Below are positions 61,388-64,000 of a stretch of DNA of 64,000 nucleotides, one piece after another. The stretch lies in assembly GCF_947503385.1 (NCBI RefSeq), contig NZ_CANNDO010000002.1:744001-808000 (forward strand), in the 5' to 3' direction. A program made the translations under genes and the position numbers. The stretch is from an uncultured Tateyamaria sp. (GTDB taxonomy: Bacteria; Pseudomonadota; Alphaproteobacteria; Rhodobacterales; Rhodobacteraceae). The notes under the pieces were generated by a model. The model was not told where the DNA came from and ran no database searches. It worked only from the letters and a program-made list of their open reading frames with translations. Each line of letters opens with the position of its first letter. The first letter of the stretch is position 1.

Positions 61388-61570
61388 GGCTGTTCTCCCT
61401 GCGGCGCGCCCATCGATTATCGGTTGTGGCGGGGCGCGCATCTTCCCTGCGCCAAAGGATGCGGGTTTATCCCTGCCGGATCAAGCACTGGTCCGATCTC
61501 AGAGCGGTTCGATACGCCGCGTCAATTCCTGTGACCTTGGGTCATATGCGCGCTGTTGACGGTCTGACCG

Positions 61571-63382
61571 TTATTCAGCCGCCATTCCGTCGGTGAATTG
61601 AAGCCGCGCCAGCCGGGCATAAAGCCCGTCTTCGGCCACCAACTGGTCATGCGGGCCTTGGGCCACGATCCGACCCTGATCCAGCACAACGATCCTGTCA
61701 GCCTTTTTCACTGTGGCCAGACGGTGCGCCACGATCAGCGTCGTGCGGTCCTTGGCCATCGCATCCACAGCCTCCTGCACCGCACGTTCGCTTTCGGCGT
61801 CCAGCGCGCTTGTCGCCTCGTCCAACAGCAGCACCGGCGCGTCGCGCAGGATCGCGCGGGCAATGGCGATACGCTGCTTTTGACCGCCTGACAGCATCAC
61901 GCCCCGTTCGCCCAATGGACTGTCATAGCCTTTTGGGAGTTTGGTGATGAAGTCATGCGCGGCAGCCGCCCGCGCGGCGGCCTCCACCTCGGCGGGGCTT
62001 GCGCCGGGGCGGCCAAAGGCGATGTTTTCCGCAGCGGACGCGGCAAAGATCACCGGATCCTGCGGCACCAGCGCGATGTGCTGACGGAACGCCTCTCGCG
62101 CCATATCGGCCACATCGATACCGTCGAGCGTGATGCGACCAGATTGCGGGTCGTAAAAGCGCAAAAGCAGTTGCAGGATCGTCGTCTTGCCCGCACCCGA
62201 AGGTCCGACAAAGGCCACCGTTTCACCCGCCGCGATATCGAGGCTCACACCATCCAGCGCGGGCTGGCCGGGGCGTGAGGGATAGGCAAAATGCACGTCT
62301 TCGAACCCGATACGGCCCTTAACCGGCGCAGTCAGAACAGCTGGTGCGGGCACGTCTCTGACCGCATCTTCGGCTTGCAACAATTCCACCAGCCGTTCGG
62401 TCGCGCCTGCGGCACGCTGCAACTCTCCGATGATTTCGGACAGGGCGGCCACGGCACCCGCAACCATGATCGCATAGATTACGAACTGGATCAGAGTGCC
62501 CACGGTCAGCGCACCCGCGCGAACATCGTTCGCACCGATCCAAAGCACACCCACAATGCCCGAAAACACTAAGAATATGACAATGACGGTCATTGCCGCC
62601 CGTGTGGTGATGCGCCGTTTTGCAGACCCATAGCTGGCCTCGGTCACGTCCGAGAACATCGCCCGGCTGGCCATCTCATGGGTAAAGGCCTGTACGGTCT
62701 GGACTGCGCTCAGCTGTTCCGACGCCCGCCCGGAAGACGCCGCGATCCAGTCCTGATTTTCGCGGCTCAGCACCCGCAGGCGCCGCCCCAAGACCAGAAT
62801 GGGCACAACCACTGCCGGAACGATCAACAGCACAAGGCCGGTCAGCTTGGCCGAGGTCAGCATCATCAGGACCAGACCACCCACAAAGATCAGCACATTG
62901 CGCAGCGCGATCGAAATAGAAGACCCCACCACACTCAGGATCAGGGTGGTGTCGGTGGTGATCCGGCTCAGCACTTCACCGGTCAGAATGTTTTCATAGA
63001 ATCCCGGCGACAGGCCAATCACACGCGCAAAGACGGATTTACGAATGTCTGCGACCACCCGTTCGCCCAAACGTGTCACCAGCGCGTAACGCAGACCCGT
63101 GCCAAGGGCGAGCAGGCCCGCAATCCCAATCGCGGCCAGGAAATACTGGTCCAGAACGGCAATTTCGGCGACTTCGAAATTATCGACGACGCGGCGCACA
63201 GCCAGCGGCAGGGTCAGCGAAATGATTGCAGTGCCGATCAGGGCGGCCAACGCCGCCGCCATCAGCACCTTGTAGGGCAGCAAAAACGGCAACAGCGCCC
63301 GCAAAGAACCGATTTGCTTCGACTTTTCACGCTCGTCCTGCCCAGCATTGGGCGGCGGCGCGGATGCGTTCTGATCGGCCAT
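61571..63382 (-). CDS. MsbA-type ABC exporter half-transporter
   Basis: A 603-residue protein of the MsbA-related exporter group: six membrane helices (~40-330), then a cassette with Walker A GPSGAGKTT (~395), signature LSGGQKQR and Walker B VLLLDEATSALD, followed by the H-loop VAHRLATVKKAD. ATG 63382 follows GGGAG. Likely lipid or hydrophobic-compound export as a homodimer. Confidence 0.92.
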   Translation of the reverse strand: MADQNASAPPPNAGQDEREKSKQIGSLRALLPFLLPYKVLMAAALAALIGTAIISLTLPLAVRRVVDNFEVAEIAVLDQYFLAAIGIAGLLALGTGLRYALVTRLGERVVADIRKSVFARVIGLSPGFYENILTGEVLSRITTDTTLILSVVGSSISIALRNVLIFVGGLVLMMLTSAKLTGLVLLIVPAVVVPILVLGRRLRVLSRENQDWIAASSGRASEQLSAVQTVQAFTHEMASRAMFSDVTEASYGSAKRRITTRAAMTVIVIFLVFSGIVGVLWIGANDVRAGALTVGTLIQFVIYAIMVAGAVAALSEIIGELQRAAGATERLVELLQAEDAVRDVPAPAVLTAPVKGRIGFEDVHFAYPSRPGQPALDGVSLDIAAGETVAFVGPSGAGKTTILQLLLRFYDPQSGRITLDGIDVADMAREAFRQHIALVPQDPVIFAASAAENIAFGRPGASPAEVEAAARAAAAHDFITKLPKGYDSPLGERGVMLSGGQKQRIAIARAILRDAPVLLLDEATSALDAESERAVQEAVDAMAKDRTTLIVAHRLATVKKADRIVVLDQGRIVAQGPHDQLVAEDGLYARLARLQFTDGMAAE

Positions 63383-63465
63383 GCGCACTCCCGGCGTCTC
63401 GTTTTCCGACAGCACATGCCCCTATCAGACCCCCAAGGTCAAGCAGTGCGCAGTTTAGGAAGTGG

Positions 63466-63539
63466 TGGAGCGGGCGGCGGGAATCGAACCCGCGTCATTA
63501 GCTTGGAAGGCTAAGGTCTTACCACTACACAACGCCCGC
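63466..63539 (-). tRNA. tRNA-Gly (anticodon UCC)
   Basis: A full cloverleaf on the minus strand of 74 nt. The acceptor GCGGGCG pairs with CGCCCGC before the encoded TCCA, the anticodon loop is CTTCCAA (UCC) on a TTAGC/GCTAA stem, and the T-arm is CGGGTTCGATTCCCG. The gene encodes its own CCA end. Confidence 0.97.
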
Positions 63540-63576
63540 TTAGCCATAGGTGTGGTATGACACGGTTTCGTCCGGG

Positions 63577-64000
63577 TCAAGTCGGTGCAAGCGCGGTCTC
63601 CTGCGATCCGCCCCCCAACGGGCGGCCACTGCGGTGCAATGTGCCCGTGCGCGCGCCGTCTTCGGTTTCGGCCCATACCTCGATCGTGTCACAGAGGTCG
63701 ATCAGATGGATATTCTCAAGCTGCACCCCGATGTCGAACACCAGATCCTCAAGCGTGCTTTCACGGTCCTTGCCGCGCATTCCCAGCAATTCCTTGACCG
63801 GACCGCTGTCGTTAAAATCCAGCCCCGACATAAAGCTGAGGATAATCCACAAAAACGCAGCACTTTCCTCGCCCGCGCCGTTTTCCTCTGCGATGTCATG
63901 GGCGGCGGCGGCCAGTTCCATGATGTCCTGCGGCGGGATTTTGGTGCATTCGTCTGGAAAGGCCAGCGTGATGAACCGGGTCGCCTCGCGGTGAAAGGCC
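63577..64000 (-). CDS. Conserved protein cut by the window edge
   Basis: A minus-strand gene whose frame stays open to the right edge; the residues upstream of the first internal ATG (FHREATRFITLAFPDECTKI) look protein-like, so the true start lies outside. The visible 141 residues are acidic, with helical FLWIILSFMSGLDF and VFDIGVQLENIHLIDLCDTI. No motif was recognised. It is followed on the other side by tRNA-Gly. Confidence 0.75.
   Translation of the reverse strand, partial: AFHREATRFITLAFPDECTKIPPQDIMELAAAAHDIAEENGAGEESAAFLWIILSFMSGLDFNDSGPVKELLGMRGKDRESTLEDLVFDIGVQLENIHLIDLCDTIEVWAETEDGARTGTLHRSGRPLGGGSQETALAPT

Overview
The window is a high-GC stretch of an alphaproteobacterial chromosome, most likely from the Roseobacter group of Rhodobacteraceae. 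The evidence is indirect: HisN-type phosphatase, a DUF2927 lipoprotein, a DUF1127 mini-protein beside a LysR gene, an Hint_2 protein, a TRAP-like tripartite tricarboxylate transporter, dense ATGA-overlapping operons, and many small GC-rich intergenic repeats. No 16S gene, prophage, transposase or CRISPR array was seen. The only RNA genes are RNase P RNA (rnpB) and tRNA-Gly(UCC).

Layout. 1-5020: a catabolic operon with a tripartite transporter (TctA truncated at the window edge, TctB), a LeuCD-type dehydratase and a D-malate/tartrate-type decarboxylating dehydrogenase. 5068-10846: minus-strand housekeeping genes (SLC13 permease, EamA exporter, YmdB-type phosphoesterase, 5-formyl-THF cyclo-ligase, MgtE). 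10969-14865: guanine deaminase facing an 8-oxoguanine deaminase, then HisN and an XRE regulator. 15312-20517: LysR/DUF1127, Bax-inhibitor-like protein, cupin, GNAT, L33, MAPEG, tautomerase and TetR. 20521-27195: rnpB, amidase, lipoprotein, gatA-gatC, ceramidase family protein, UPF0173 hydrolase, tadA and a pseudouridine synthase.

27235-39099 is the most unusual part. It is a plus-strand run of two XpaC-family proteins, each preceded by a tiny membrane peptide, with TerC, TelA, a DUF2927 lipoprotein, an LTD-Hint secreted-type protein and an SPFH-GYF_2 protein. A self-regulating ArsR/SRPBCC unit follows, then three tandem cytochrome b561-like paralogues and a double zinc-ribbon membrane protein. 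TelA/XpaC/TerC and SPFH/zinc-ribbon sets are known in other bacteria around membrane and metal stress, so I read this as one composite envelope-stress locus. That is inference.

39096-40201 carries a nitroreductase and dtd, followed by a cytoplasmic GH18 protein and an RraA-like protein. 42055-50182 is a complete type I secretion operon (TolC lipoprotein, LapB-like ABC, HlyD) together with its probable cargo, a 1055-residue Bap-like adhesin with seven ~97.5-residue Ig-like repeats. 50410-58900 holds glycerate kinase, a CocE/NonD hydrolase and a peptide ABC importer with a Tat-exported binding protein and a fused double ATPase. The right end has a thioredoxin-fold protein, an acyl-CoA synthetase, an MsbA-like ABC exporter, tRNA-Gly and a conserved gene cut by the window edge.

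Two kinds of dispersed intergenic element were found by eye: a 5-copy GC-hairpin/T-rich family, and a 2-copy composite with two hairpins at the 3' ends of unrelated genes.
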